In this document: positions 9,492 to 18,153 of the stretch, piece by piece
Layout: every line of letters begins with the position of its first letter
How positions within the stretch are numbered: the stretch's first letter is position 1
From: Leptospira kobayashii
GTDB lineage: Bacteria; Spirochaetota; Leptospiria; Leptospirales; Leptospiraceae
NCBI RefSeq assembly: GCF_003114835.2
Contig: NZ_AP025028.1
Coordinates: forward strand, 1,005,001-1,069,000
Reading direction: 5' to 3'
Length of the DNA stretch: 64,000 nt
Notes under the pieces: model-generated
Seen by the model: the letters and a program-made list of their open reading frames with translations, nothing else
Database searches by the model: none
Told to the model about the DNA's origin: nothing
Program-made: the position numbers and the translations under genes

Positions 9492-9806
9492 ATGGAATAT
9501 GCAGAATCCCTACTGGAAGAATACTTTGAAACATCTCAAAAATTACAAAACTTTGGCGGCCCATGCCAAAATCCAAATTTGTTTGATGAACTAACCGCGT
9601 TAGAAGAAGAAATTTGTTGGGAGTTTTCGCTGCCGGCATCCCCAAAACACTGTCAACTTTTTCAATGGACACAGCAATTTGCATCCAGACAATCCTACAT
9701 TGAAACTTCCTTAGAAACTTTACGAAGGGAAAAAACCAAATTTTTCTACAACGCCAAAAACCCTTCCGATTTCTGGAAAGGTTTTATCAAGGATATGGCT
9801 GCGTAA
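9492..9806 (+). CDS. Small hypothetical protein
   Basis: This 104-residue protein is of unknown function, with no signal peptide and no membrane helix. It is rich in Glu, Phe and Gln and looks largely helical (ESLLEEYFETSQKLQNF; ALEEEICWEFSL). A longer in-frame start at 9336 exists, but its extra residues look non-coding, and the ATG at 9492 is preceded by GAGGAATCACA. It converges on the MATE exporter gene across repeat copy E. I do not recognise its family. Confidence 0.6.
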   Translation: MEYAESLLEEYFETSQKLQNFGGPCQNPNLFDELTALEEEICWEFSLPASPKHCQLFQWTQQFASRQSYIETSLETLRREKTKFFYNAKNPSDFWKGFIKDMAA

Positions 9807-9814
9807 TCATTGTT

Positions 9815-9947
9815 TGGCGCCCCCAATGATTTGTATACCGAACTGTATTTGATGATGGGCCGGGCGTACTCCGGGGTGCGCTAACGCTCCCGTCTGCCAT
9901 TTGGCAGACCTACGCCCTTCGCTGCCCTGGCGAGGGCTATCACCCAT
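9815..9947 (-). repeat. Dispersed intergenic hairpin repeat, copy E (inverted)
   Basis: Reverse-oriented copy of the family. On the minus strand it shows GCGAAGGGCG, a hairpin GTCTGCC-AAAT-GGCAGAC (9892-9909), then CGGGAGCGTTAGCGCACCCC, GGAGTACGCCCGGCCC and an end related to TCATTGGGAACGCCC. It sits between the convergent genes ending at 9806 and 9979. The outer left end is more diverged than in the other copies. Confidence 0.7.
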
Positions 9948-9978
9948 TACATTAACATAAATCGAAATTCCCAAAGAC

Positions 9979-11409
9979 TTAAACTTTGGTTTCTTTCCAT
10001 TTCCCTTTGGTAAACAGCCAAAGAGTAAAGACACCAACGGAAGACTCCGTTACCATCATGGACCAAAATACTCCTTCGTAACCAAAATTGAAATGTTTGC
10101 CTAAAGTGTAGGCGAGTGGGATCTGAATCAGCCAAAAAAATACAATGTTGATTTTAGTAGGGGTCATCGTATCACCTGATCCGTTAAATGCTTGTGATGC
10201 GGCCATCCACCACGCGTAAATAAAGTAGGAATAGGAAACAATCGTTAACCATTTTCCTCCGATTTGAATCACGGCTGGGTCATCTGTAAAAATAGAAATT
10301 AAATTTTCCGCTAGAAAAAAATAAACAATCGAGACCAAAATCAAATACGCCATATTGCAATAACCGGTAAACCAAACCGATTGTTCCGCCCTGTCCGGTT
10401 TACCTGCCCCCAAATTTTGCCCGACAAGCGTTGCTACGGCATTGGACATCCCCCAAGACGGCATCATGGTAAACATCATCACTCTAAGCGCGATGGTAGC
10501 GCCTGCGACTGTTTGGCTGCCAAACTCGGCAAGAATTCTCATGATGAAAATCCATGAGGTCATAGCCACAATCATTTGGCCGATACCACCGATCGATGTT
10601 TTCAGAATTCCTCCGACGGTTTCCCATTCGATTTTTAAATGAGAAGTTAAAACTCGAATGTGTTTTCCACCGCGGAATAATAACCAAAGTTGGAAACAAA
10701 CACCGACTCCGCGGCCAAGGGATGTGGCAATTGCCGCTCCCGTAATTCCATAGGCGGGAATCGGGCCCCAACCGAAAATGAGTATGGGATCAAGTATGAT
10801 ATTGAGAGCATTGGAAATCCAAAGTACCTTCATGGCAATGGCAGCATCTCCGGCACCGCGGAAAATGGCGTTGATCATAAATAACAATACGATTACAACA
10901 TTACTGCCGAGCATCCATTGCATATATGGGTATCCTTCCGTAAGTACCCAATTGTCCGCTCCCATGAGAGCTAAAAGTTCTTTGGAATAGAATATTCCTG
11001 CAATGGTAAAAGGAATCGATGTAATGAGAGCAATGAGTATGGCTTGAACGGCGGCTGTTCCTGCCTTCTCTTTTTCCTTTTCTCCGATCCTTCGGGCGAT
11101 AATGGCAGTAACGGAAAAAGTGAGACCCATCGCGATGGAATACAACAAAAACAAATATGTCTCCGTGAGACCGACCGTTGCAACTGCGGAAGGACCGAGT
11201 TTTCCCACAAAGTATATATCCACGACAGCAAACACCGATTCAAGTACCAGCTCCAAAACCATCGGAACGGAAAGAAGGAATATCGCCTTACGCATGCTAA
11301 CTTCTGTATAATCCGCTTCCGAACCTGCCAGGGCATTTTTTAATTCCGCCCATAAAGATGCGGAAGTGATGCGGGATTGTTGTTTTGTATTTTCTGATTT
11401 AGTTTCCAA
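9979..11409 (-). CDS. MATE-family multidrug/sodium antiporter
   Basis: This 476-residue inner-membrane exporter of the MATE family has twelve predicted helices in two pseudo-symmetric halves. Typical features are PMVLELVLESVFAVVDIYFVG near the first helix, the IFRGAGDA segment at the end of the first half, and GQNLGAGKPDRAEQSVW in the second. Family members expel cationic drugs or metabolites in exchange for Na+ or H+. No regulator lies directly next to it. Length and topology are normal. The substrate cannot be told from sequence. Confidence 0.9.
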   Translation of the reverse strand: METKSENTKQQSRITSASLWAELKNALAGSEADYTEVSMRKAIFLLSVPMVLELVLESVFAVVDIYFVGKLGPSAVATVGLTETYLFLLYSIAMGLTFSVTAIIARRIGEKEKEKAGTAAVQAILIALITSIPFTIAGIFYSKELLALMGADNWVLTEGYPYMQWMLGSNVVIVLLFMINAIFRGAGDAAIAMKVLWISNALNIILDPILIFGWGPIPAYGITGAAIATSLGRGVGVCFQLWLLFRGGKHIRVLTSHLKIEWETVGGILKTSIGGIGQMIVAMTSWIFIMRILAEFGSQTVAGATIALRVMMFTMMPSWGMSNAVATLVGQNLGAGKPDRAEQSVWFTGYCNMAYLILVSIVYFFLAENLISIFTDDPAVIQIGGKWLTIVSYSYFIYAWWMAASQAFNGSGDTMTPTKINIVFFWLIQIPLAYTLGKHFNFGYEGVFWSMMVTESSVGVFTLWLFTKGKWKETKV

Positions 11410-11712
11410 TGTTTTTGCCTGATTTAAAATTGATTCATTTTAATTATTTCTTTTTTACAAATAAAAATGGTCGTTCGGAAGAAGTCCGTAGGATATAAAC
11501 AAGACATCTACAGCAGTCGAAAAGTATTGTATTCGACCGGTAAGTTGGCCCGTTTTTTAAAAAGATCGAGCCACCGAACAAAAGAGTAGCTAACTCCCGG
11601 AAAGGTCAATTTTTATTTAAGAATACCCTTAAAAAGTCGACGTGCATTTCTATTTGGCTTAATGATGGGGATAGTAGATTGTCAAGTGCGAGATACAAAA
11701 CAGGATACTTAT
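11410..11712. other. Divergent intergenic region, no gene seen
   Basis: This 303-bp gap separates the divergent MATE and membrane-protein genes and should hold promoters for both. An imperfect dyad TCGAAAAGTATTGTATTCGA lies at about 11517-11536. I see no further gene or RNA here. Confidence 0.4.
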
Positions 11713-12147
11713 ATGTCTAACAACAACAATGAATCAATCAGCGGAGTGACGGAAACTCGTGACCTTTGGGCGAAGTACATGATGGTGGCCTTAGGTGTTG
11801 CCACGATTGGAGCGTTTATCAACTCGGTTTCCGAGATCCGCTCTTTTCCGGAAGATAGCTTTGTTATCTACACGTGGCAGATGCTGGCTTTTCCGGTCTT
11901 CGCAGGTCTTTTTACTCTGCTTGGACTGTATCCGCGTCGGATGCCGGGTATTTGGGAACTGGTATTATTTCAAAAAGTCGGAGTCACCTTATTCAATCTT
12001 TTTATGGCCGGAAGGGTCACCGGACGTGTAACCTCCGATAATCCATACGTTAATATTATCGTCGATGGCTTGCTAGTCGTCATCACTCTGGCGAGTTATG
12101 TGCTAACAAAAGGTTGGCGGGCTTGGAGAGCTCCACACTCCACTTAA
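11713..12147 (+). CDS. Four-helix membrane protein of unknown function
   Basis: This 144-residue protein has four predicted transmembrane helices (for example MMVALGVATIGAFINSV and LVVITLASYVLTKGW) after a polar, Asn-rich N-terminus. The layout resembles small DoxX-like or uncharacterised DUF membrane proteins, but no diagnostic motif is present. The ATG at 11713 is chosen over one at 11662 because AGGATACTTAT precedes it. The gene is monocistronic and converges on the TetR gene across about 640 bp of relic and repeat DNA. Confidence 0.65.
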   Translation: MSNNNNESISGVTETRDLWAKYMMVALGVATIGAFINSVSEIRSFPEDSFVIYTWQMLAFPVFAGLFTLLGLYPRRMPGIWELVLFQKVGVTLFNLFMAGRVTGRVTSDNPYVNIIVDGLLVVITLASYVLTKGWRAWRAPHST

Positions 12148-12189
12148 TCGAAACTATGATTTTGAGTCACATAAAATGAACATCAAAAT

Positions 12190-12420
12190 AAAGTAAAACT
12201 CATGACAATCTGGGGATCACATTACAGGCGTATTTGTATAGAACAAGGGAAGATTTCAAAGATTTAATTAAAGAGAAGGATTCGCATCGTGAAAGATGCA
12301 TTTGAAACTCCGAGAGGAATCTCATCCCATAAAACTTTATTTTGTCTATGAAAAGGAATGATATCTTTATCTGTGCAATCGAATCGCAGAATATCCTTTG
12401 AACATATTTCAAGCATTGGA
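12190..12420 (+). pseudogene. Proline dehydrogenase relic with frameshifts
   Basis: In one frame 12204 onward reads NLGITLQAYLYRTREDF, matching the proline dehydrogenase signature around V-G-I-V-L-Q-A-Y-L-Y-R-T. It then meets a stop. The next frame continues RIVKDAFETPRG, matching the family's R-x-V-K-G-A-Y-x-x-P strand, and a third segment reads DIFICAIESQNIL where the family has its A-T-H-D strand. At least two frameshifts and several stops make it non-functional. No other part of the gene is visible. Confidence 0.5.
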
Positions 12421-12460
12421 TAATATCATCTCATCTTGATTTCGCCAAACATTAATTCTA

Positions 12461-12549
12461 GCGTTAGGGATCGACCGAGCGCCCTCGCCGAGGGAGAGCC
12501 CGACCCTGACAGGAACGTTGTTTCGAATTTGATCGTATCGGGAACGCCC
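12461..12549 (+). repeat. Dispersed intergenic hairpin repeat, copy B (short)
   Basis: The shortest copy (89 bp). It starts GCGTTAGGGAT, has a reduced hairpin CCCTC-GCC-GAGGG at 12482-12494, then AGAGCCCGACCC and ends GGGAACGCCC. It lies between convergent genes, directly after the proline dehydrogenase relic. Confidence 0.75.
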
Positions 12550-12660
12550 CCAAGGAAATCATCAGAGATACTCTTTTTCTATTTCATAACACACATTAAT
12601 CTGTAACAACTAATCCTTAACGTATGTTTATTTTTATTAATTAATATAACTTGTCAGGAG

Positions 12661-12752
12661 GATTTTGTATCTTGGGGCTAGCAGCCATGGATGGCTGCGG
12701 TAGCGAATTCCGACCCGGACGGGAGGATGAGCGAGCCACAAGATACAAAATC
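12661..12752. repeat. 92-bp element with perfect 14-bp terminal inverted repeats
   Basis: GATTTTGTATCTTG at 12661-12674 is exactly mirrored by CAAGATACAAAATC at 12739-12752. Inside lies a second perfect hairpin GCAGCCAT-GG-ATGGCTGC (12681-12698). No coding potential is seen. It could be a miniature inverted-repeat element, or a large bidirectional terminator at the 3' end of the TetR gene. It resembles the six-copy family only in being GC-rich and structured. Confidence 0.7.
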
Positions 12753-12787
12753 GAACTGAATGTATTAAATAAAAGCAAACCGAGGTT

Positions 12788-13408
12788 CTACGGTTTCATT
12801 CCAAGATAAAGGTGTTCAATCATATCTTTCGTTATTGTTTTCGCATTTTTAAAGTCGATTTTTCGAAACATCATTTGTTTGCCGGAGAGTAGAACGGCAA
12901 TCCCATGAACCATCGTCCAAGATGCTATCGATGTCTTTTTTACATCACTTGTCACCAGTAGTCCGTCTCTTTTGCAGTCGGAAATAATATTCACAAGCAC
13001 ATCAAACGTTTCTTCTTCCGCCTTGATAAGAGAGTCATATTTCGAATGATCCTTGATTTGATTTCCATACATGATTTTAAAAAGATCCGGATTTTTCAGG
13101 GCGAATTCAACATACCGGATACCGGATTCCCTGAATTGAAGTAAGGAACGGTTTGCAAATTGAGTGCGTAGTTTTTTTAATTTTTCCGTTAATAATTTGA
13201 ATCCTTCCGTAGCGATCTCTGCTATGAGGGATTCAAGGTCGGGGTAATGTCTATAGGGTGCGGATTGGGAAACTCCTGCCAATTTTGCCACTTTTCTTAA
13301 GGATAGAGCTTGGTAACCGTCTTCTTTCAAAAGTTTTAAAGAGGCTTCAATCAGCGCTTCCTTTAAAGAGCCGTGGTGGTATGTAGATTTTTCAGTATTT
13401 TTTTTCAT
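12788..13408 (-). CDS. TetR/AcrR-family transcriptional regulator
   Basis: This 206-residue regulator has the N-terminal helix-turn-helix LSLRKVAKLAGVSQSAPYRH at about residues 35-54 and a WHG-type C-terminal ligand domain (ASWTMVHGIAVLL). It is divergent from the FAD oxidoreductase at 13492, separated by 83 bp, so that gene is the likely target. CATGTTGACATG at 13406-13417, overlapping its own start codon, is a candidate operator. The ligand is unknown. Confidence 0.88.
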   Translation of the reverse strand: MKKNTEKSTYHHGSLKEALIEASLKLLKEDGYQALSLRKVAKLAGVSQSAPYRHYPDLESLIAEIATEGFKLLTEKLKKLRTQFANRSLLQFRESGIRYVEFALKNPDLFKIMYGNQIKDHSKYDSLIKAEEETFDVLVNIISDCKRDGLLVTSDVKKTSIASWTMVHGIAVLLSGKQMMFRKIDFKNAKTITKDMIEHLYLGMKP

Positions 13409-13417
13409 GTTGACATG
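13406..13417. promoter_or_regulatory. Candidate TetR operator palindrome
   Basis: The perfect dyad CATGT-TG-ACATG lies at the start codon of the TetR gene and within the divergent promoter region. It contains TTGACA, which could be the -35 box of the oxidoreductase promoter. Binding is inferred, not shown. Confidence 0.35.
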
Positions 13418-13491
13418 TATTACATTTAATTAACGATAGGCTGCATTGAATGTGTTCTGTGTAAACATTGAGTGGCGGGAGAATAAGGTCA

Positions 13492-15081
13492 ATGAAAAAT
13501 GAAAATTTAAGCGATAACTTCGATATAATTTGTATAGGTTCCGGAATGGGTAGCCTTACAGTTGCAAGTTTACTTTCCCGATACGCGGGCAAAAAAATAC
13601 TAGTTATAGAAAAACATTTTCAGGTGGGTGGTTACACTCACGCATTTGCCAGAAAACAAAATAAATTTCATTGGGACGTAGGCATTCACTATGTAGGTGA
13701 TATGCATTCCGGCGGTTTTAGCCGTCTGCTTATGGATAAAATTACAAATAAGAAAGTAGTATGGAACAAGATGCCGGAACCTTTTGAAAAATTCGTTTAT
13801 CCTAATAGAACCTTTGAACTTTTCGGGAGCGAGGAGAAATTTAAGTCCGATTTAATTTCACAGTTTCCCGATGAAGAGGAATCGATTCATAAATACTTCA
13901 GAGATTTGCATAAAGCATCGGCCTTGTTCGGTAAATCGATGATGATGAAATCAACAACTCCCGACTTGAGCGCATTTACCGCTCAAATGGAAAATCCCGG
14001 GATCGTGACTCTAAAGGATTATCTTGACCATCACTTTAAAAACGAGGACATTAAAGCAATCCTTGCTTCTCAATGGGGTGACTATGGTCTTCCACCTTCC
14101 AAGTGTTTGTTTGCAACGCATGCCGCACTCGTTGTACATTATTTTAACGGTGGATTTTACCCGGTCGGTGGTGGTGGAAAAATATTCGAAAGCGTAGAGC
14201 CGATTATTAAGGAGAGTGGCGGGGCGGTCATTAATACGACCGAGGTGGTAAATATCATTATCGAGAACGGCAAAGCCATCGGAGTGAAGACAAAGTTTCT
14301 CCGGGGTGAAAAACAAGAACGAAATTATTTTGCTCCGATCATAGTGTCTTGTGCCGGTGTTTATCCGACTTATATGAAATTAATTCCTGAATCCGTGCCG
14401 ATTCCGTTTAGGAAATCATTAAGTGATTTTTATAACAAAGAAAAGATGGCGACAAGCGTTTGTGTTTATATGGGTCTTTCCGAAAGTCCCGCAAAACTCG
14501 GATTTAGAGGAGAAAACTATTGGATCTTTGCTTCCAATGATCACGAAGAAAATTTCAAAAAAAGAAATGAGTGGCTTGAGAACTTTGGTGAAGTTAAAAA
14601 TCTATATATGTCTTTCCCTAGTTTAAAAGATCCGGATGCAAAAAATCACACTGCGGATATGATTGCATTTACCGATTATTCCCTATTCGAAAAATGGAAA
14701 GACCTTCCTTGGAAAAAAAGAGGAGAACAATACGAAGAATTCAAAAAGAAAATTGCAGACTCGGTTGTTGATACAATCGAGATGAGATTCCCCGGATTTA
14801 GGAATATTGTCGAATACATAGAAGTGTCGACTCCTCTAACAAACGAACACTTTACTTCTCATCCGGATGGTGCGATTTACGGACTTGCCTGTGTCCCTGA
14901 GCGTTATGACAAAACAAAATCCCCTTGGTTTGATGTGACAACACCGATCGAAGGATTGTTTCTAACAGGAGTAGATGCCGGCGGTTCACCGGGGATTGCC
15001 GGTGCGATGATGGGTGGACTTGCGACAACTCTGAAGATTTTAGGAAGCCGGGACATACTCAAAAGTATTTTAAAAGAGTAA
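13492..15081 (+). CDS. Phytoene desaturase/retinol saturase-like FAD oxidoreductase
   Basis: This 529-residue flavoprotein belongs to the CrtI/CrtISO/RetSat group. The N-terminal dinucleotide fold has CIGSGMGSLTVASLLSR, followed by VGGYTHAFARKQNKFHWDVG. The C-terminal FAD-contact segment is GLFLTGVDAGGSPGIAGAMM. Family members saturate, desaturate or isomerise polyene or isoprenoid chains; the resemblance to all-trans-retinol 13,14-reductase is closer than to bacterial CrtI, and no carotenoid genes are nearby. The ATG at 13492 follows AAGGTCA and is better than the TTG at 13468. The gene ends exactly where the convergent glutaminase ends, with no bases between. Confidence 0.82.
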   Translation: MKNENLSDNFDIICIGSGMGSLTVASLLSRYAGKKILVIEKHFQVGGYTHAFARKQNKFHWDVGIHYVGDMHSGGFSRLLMDKITNKKVVWNKMPEPFEKFVYPNRTFELFGSEEKFKSDLISQFPDEEESIHKYFRDLHKASALFGKSMMMKSTTPDLSAFTAQMENPGIVTLKDYLDHHFKNEDIKAILASQWGDYGLPPSKCLFATHAALVVHYFNGGFYPVGGGGKIFESVEPIIKESGGAVINTTEVVNIIIENGKAIGVKTKFLRGEKQERNYFAPIIVSCAGVYPTYMKLIPESVPIPFRKSLSDFYNKEKMATSVCVYMGLSESPAKLGFRGENYWIFASNDHEENFKKRNEWLENFGEVKNLYMSFPSLKDPDAKNHTADMIAFTDYSLFEKWKDLPWKKRGEQYEEFKKKIADSVVDTIEMRFPGFRNIVEYIEVSTPLTNEHFTSHPDGAIYGLACVPERYDKTKSPWFDVTTPIEGLFLTGVDAGGSPGIAGAMMGGLATTLKILGSRDILKSILKE

Positions 15082-16041
15082 CTAAAGTATATTCCAGTTT
15101 GATATTCTGGCAATTGCCTCAAGAGCCGATGTGCCGGCGAGGGAGTTGCCATTATGATTTAATCCCGGAGACCAAACGGTAATGACACCGACCTCCGGAA
15201 CGATGGCAACGATTCCGCCTCCAACTCCACTTTTACCAGGCAGCCCGACTCTATAAGCGAAATCACCGGATGCATCGTAGTGTCCGCATAACATCATGAT
15301 GGAATTTATACGTCGGGCAAGTTCGGGAGATACGATTCTTTTATTTGAGATCGGATCAAATCCTTCTTTGGCAAGAAACAACATGGATCGACTCAATTCT
15401 TCACAACTCATCGAAATGGAACAAAGGTTACAGTAAACTTCCAGAACATCGGATACTGTGTTTTCTATGTTGTTGCAACTTTTCATGAAATTAACCAAAC
15501 TGGCATTTCTATGAGCATGCTTTAATTCGGACAAAGCAACTTCATGATCAATAGTAATTCGACTTTCTCCATTTATCTCATGCAGAAAATTCAAAACAGT
15601 TTGAATACTGGCTTTAGGTGTACTGTCTTTTAAAAGAATATCACTTAGAACCAGGGCGCCCGCATTGATAAACGGATTTCGGGGAATCCCGTGCTCCATT
15701 TCAAGTTGGACGATCGAGTTGAAGGCATTCCCCGAAGGTTCATGGTGTACTCGTTCCCATAGTTTGTCTCCAATTTGGTTTAATACTAAAGTGAGAGAAA
15801 AAACTTTCGAGATACTTTGGATTGAGAACGATTCATTTGCGTCACCGTAAGATGCAGATTCTCCGTTTAACGTTAGAATGGCTGCTCCGAATTTTTTTAT
15901 ATCAACTCGTGCTAGTGCCGGAATATAATTGGCAATTTTCCCCGAGCCGATTTGATTTTGAATTGATTGGCATGCGGAATCCAGTATTTTACCCAGCGAA
16001 GAATTTATCATAGTCATTTTATAAATCAACGGGTGGGTCAT
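15082..16041 (-). CDS. glsA: Glutaminase
   Basis: This 319-residue glutaminase of the serine-dependent beta-lactamase-like family converts L-glutamine to glutamate and ammonia. Diagnostic segments are GKIANYIPALA, FSIQSISKVFSL (the S-x-x-K catalytic motif), NAFNSIVQLEMEHGIPRNPFI (in parts) and PGKSGVGGGIVAIVP near the C-terminus. Length is normal for bacterial glutaminases. The start is uncertain: internal ATGs at 16014 and nearby are possible, and none has a good Shine-Dalgarno. It may feed ammonium or glutamate pools, but it is not linked to the ammonium genes at 43-50 kb. Confidence 0.93.
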   Translation of the reverse strand: MTHPLIYKMTMINSSLGKILDSACQSIQNQIGSGKIANYIPALARVDIKKFGAAILTLNGESASYGDANESFSIQSISKVFSLTLVLNQIGDKLWERVHHEPSGNAFNSIVQLEMEHGIPRNPFINAGALVLSDILLKDSTPKASIQTVLNFLHEINGESRITIDHEVALSELKHAHRNASLVNFMKSCNNIENTVSDVLEVYCNLCSISMSCEELSRSMLFLAKEGFDPISNKRIVSPELARRINSIMMLCGHYDASGDFAYRVGLPGKSGVGGGIVAIVPEVGVITVWSPGLNHNGNSLAGTSALEAIARISNWNIL

Positions 16042-16121
16042 ACAATCTCAAATTTAATCTTACGGGTATTAAATCTGAAGGCAGGTCCTCTTTAGTTATA
16101 AACAGAAGAAATCTGTCCCGA

Positions 16122-17168
16122 CTACTCTAAAGGAAGAACGATCTTTTTCCCATCCTCGCCGATGATTAAGTCCCCGTGAAACTCCTGACGAACCGGATCT
16201 TTGTAGAAGGATTTGATTTGAAAGAATCCTTTTGCTACAGGAATCATATGGGTGACTACCAAGGTTTTCACTTTTGCTTTCTCCGCCAATCTGCCTAACT
16301 CGGAAATATCGATATGATAGAGTTGAATATCTTTCATTATTTTTCTGAATCTTTCGATTCCCAGAAACTCGTAAGCTTTCTCTATTTTTGCGACTAAGGA
16401 CTTGTTCATTGCTTCGGAAATGAGTAAGTCGGCACCTAGCGAGTGTTTTCCTAAGTTTTCGGAATCCGCCGTATCTCCTGAAATTACGATGGATTTACCT
16501 TTGAACTCGATTCGATAGCCTACTGCCGGTTCGACAGGTTCATGATTTACGTTGAAGGAACGAACGACAACTCCATCTTTTTCATATACTATTTTGGAAG
16601 AGCCGTCCGGTTTGAGAGTAAATTCATTTGCTTCGGCACCTTTCCATTGCGTAGGCATAACGTTTTCTCCATGATGTTTTGTGCGGTAGCCGTATTCCAA
16701 TTTATAACTTTTTAAAAATCCGTTTACAAGTTCCGAAGTTCCTTTCGGGCCATAGACTGTTAGGTGATTTCTTCTGCCTAGAAGCCAGCTTCGATCGATG
16801 ACTTCTCCTAAATCGGCAAAATGATCGGAATGAAAATATGTGATGAAAATACCATTAATCTCAGTTACCGGAAGATGTTGTTTTTCCATCGCCATGGCCA
16901 CCCCGTCTCCGCTATCGAATACCAAGAACTGACCATTGACAAAGACCGCAGTTGAATTTTGGATATTATCCGAGGGAATGGGAGTTCCAACTCCGATGAG
17001 AATGACTGTGATTCGATCTTTGTCTAAAAGTTCCTTCGCAGTATCTTCCTTAAATTTCAGAGAGCTTTTGACCCTATTTAGAACGACACTATCCCACGAA
17101 CAAGAGAGATGAAATAAGATGCATCCTACGATCACTTGTAGAAGAAGAAATGTTTTCAAAAATTTCAT
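16122..17168 (-). CDS. Metallo-beta-lactamase-fold hydrolase lipoprotein
   Basis: This 348-residue protein has a lipoprotein signal (LFHLSC, Cys23) and an RNase Z/arylsulfatase-like metallo-beta-lactamase fold. Metal-site segments are TYFHSDHFADLGEV, FNVNHEP, VISGDTAD and VVTHMIP. In the first motif the usual H-x-H-x-D-H is Y-F-H-S-D-H, so the first metal ligand is a tyrosine. It is the last gene of the sulfatase/FGE operon, 15 bp after the FGE gene, which suggests a role in the same extracytoplasmic hydrolysis. The substrate is unknown, and full catalytic competence is doubtful because of the substitution. Confidence 0.8.
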   Translation of the reverse strand: MKFLKTFLLLQVIVGCILFHLSCSWDSVVLNRVKSSLKFKEDTAKELLDKDRITVILIGVGTPIPSDNIQNSTAVFVNGQFLVFDSGDGVAMAMEKQHLPVTEINGIFITYFHSDHFADLGEVIDRSWLLGRRNHLTVYGPKGTSELVNGFLKSYKLEYGYRTKHHGENVMPTQWKGAEANEFTLKPDGSSKIVYEKDGVVVRSFNVNHEPVEPAVGYRIEFKGKSIVISGDTADSENLGKHSLGADLLISEAMNKSLVAKIEKAYEFLGIERFRKIMKDIQLYHIDISELGRLAEKAKVKTLVVTHMIPVAKGFFQIKSFYKDPVRQEFHGDLIIGEDGKKIVLPLE

Positions 17169-17183
17169 TATTTTTTCCTTTTA

Positions 17184-18152
17184 TTATTTTTTTATGATAT
17201 CGATGTTTTGTCTGAGAATGGTCCTAAATCCAATATGATTCGATGCAAGGTGGTCCTCTTGTGATTGTCTTGCCGCCGATCTGTATCTCTTGCAATAGTT
17301 AGGTGAACATAAATAAGAGCCGCCTTTGATTGTGTGGCTTTTCATCTTTCCCGGTTGATTGGGCAATTCCCAAGTATCGGAAGTATACTCCCAGACATTT
17401 CCGATCATATCATAGAGTCCGAATTCATTTTTCGCATAGCAACCTACAGGTGAAATCCCGCGAAATCCGTCGGTTCCTTCGTCATGGATGGGGAAATCTC
17501 CTTGCCAGGTATTCGCTTCTTTCGGTTGGGAATTTTGATTCGATCTTGAAACTCCTCCTCCGGATGCCCACTCCCATTCCGCCTCCGAAGGCAAAACATG
17601 TCCTTTCCAAGTTGCATAGGCTAACGCATCTTGATAACTAACTGCCACAACCGGGTAAGCCCCCTTGCCATCAATAGAGGAATTGGGTCCTTCCGGATGA
17701 CGCCAGTTAGCTCCCGGAATGAAATTCCACCATTCCAACGGATGGTAATTGTATTTTTCCGTCTTTGGTTTTTGAAACACAACCGAACCGGATTCGTACA
17801 AACGGTTGGTCGGTTTTTTTTCTCCGTGTAAGTTTTGCGAATTTTCGGCTTCCGTTACGTAACCGGTTTCACGAACAAAATTTGCAAATTCATCATTGGT
17901 CGTTTCCGTACGATCCATCCAAAAGCCTGATACGGTTTTTGATTTTCCGGAAAATTCTTCCGGATAGATCTTGTCCGTATTTTCAAATGTCCCCGGAGGA
18001 ATCCAAACCATTCCAGCATGGATACCTTGTTCTTTGGATCCGGGCAAATCACAGGAACGCGTGTTATTTGCCGAAAAATTTTTTATAAAACCGCAATGGC
18101 AATAACTAAAATATAAAATAATCAAACTGATCGTTTTTGACGATTTTGCCAT
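17184..18152 (-). CDS. Formylglycine-generating enzyme family protein
   Basis: This 322-residue exported protein has a hydrophobic signal and the SUMF1/FGE fold: MVWIPPGTFEN, FWMDRTETTNDEFANFV, WRHPEGP, and near the C-terminus GGSYLCSPNYCKRYRSAARQ, which holds the two redox-active cysteines of true formylglycine-generating enzymes, then NHIGFR. It should oxidise the sulfatase active-site cysteine to formylglycine. Its start lies one base after the end of the arylsulfatase gene, the expected substrate. The signal peptide, with cysteines at YCHC, may make it a lipoprotein. Confidence 0.9.
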   Translation of the reverse strand: MAKSSKTISLIILYFSYCHCGFIKNFSANNTRSCDLPGSKEQGIHAGMVWIPPGTFENTDKIYPEEFSGKSKTVSGFWMDRTETTNDEFANFVRETGYVTEAENSQNLHGEKKPTNRLYESGSVVFQKPKTEKYNYHPLEWWNFIPGANWRHPEGPNSSIDGKGAYPVVAVSYQDALAYATWKGHVLPSEAEWEWASGGGVSRSNQNSQPKEANTWQGDFPIHDEGTDGFRGISPVGCYAKNEFGLYDMIGNVWEYTSDTWELPNQPGKMKSHTIKGGSYLCSPNYCKRYRSAARQSQEDHLASNHIGFRTILRQNIDIIKK

Positions 18153-18153
18153 T

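Noticed and set aside
12200..12412. 70-codon minus-strand ORF
   Set aside because: The plus strand of the same region carries the proline dehydrogenase similarity, so the minus ORF is a shadow.
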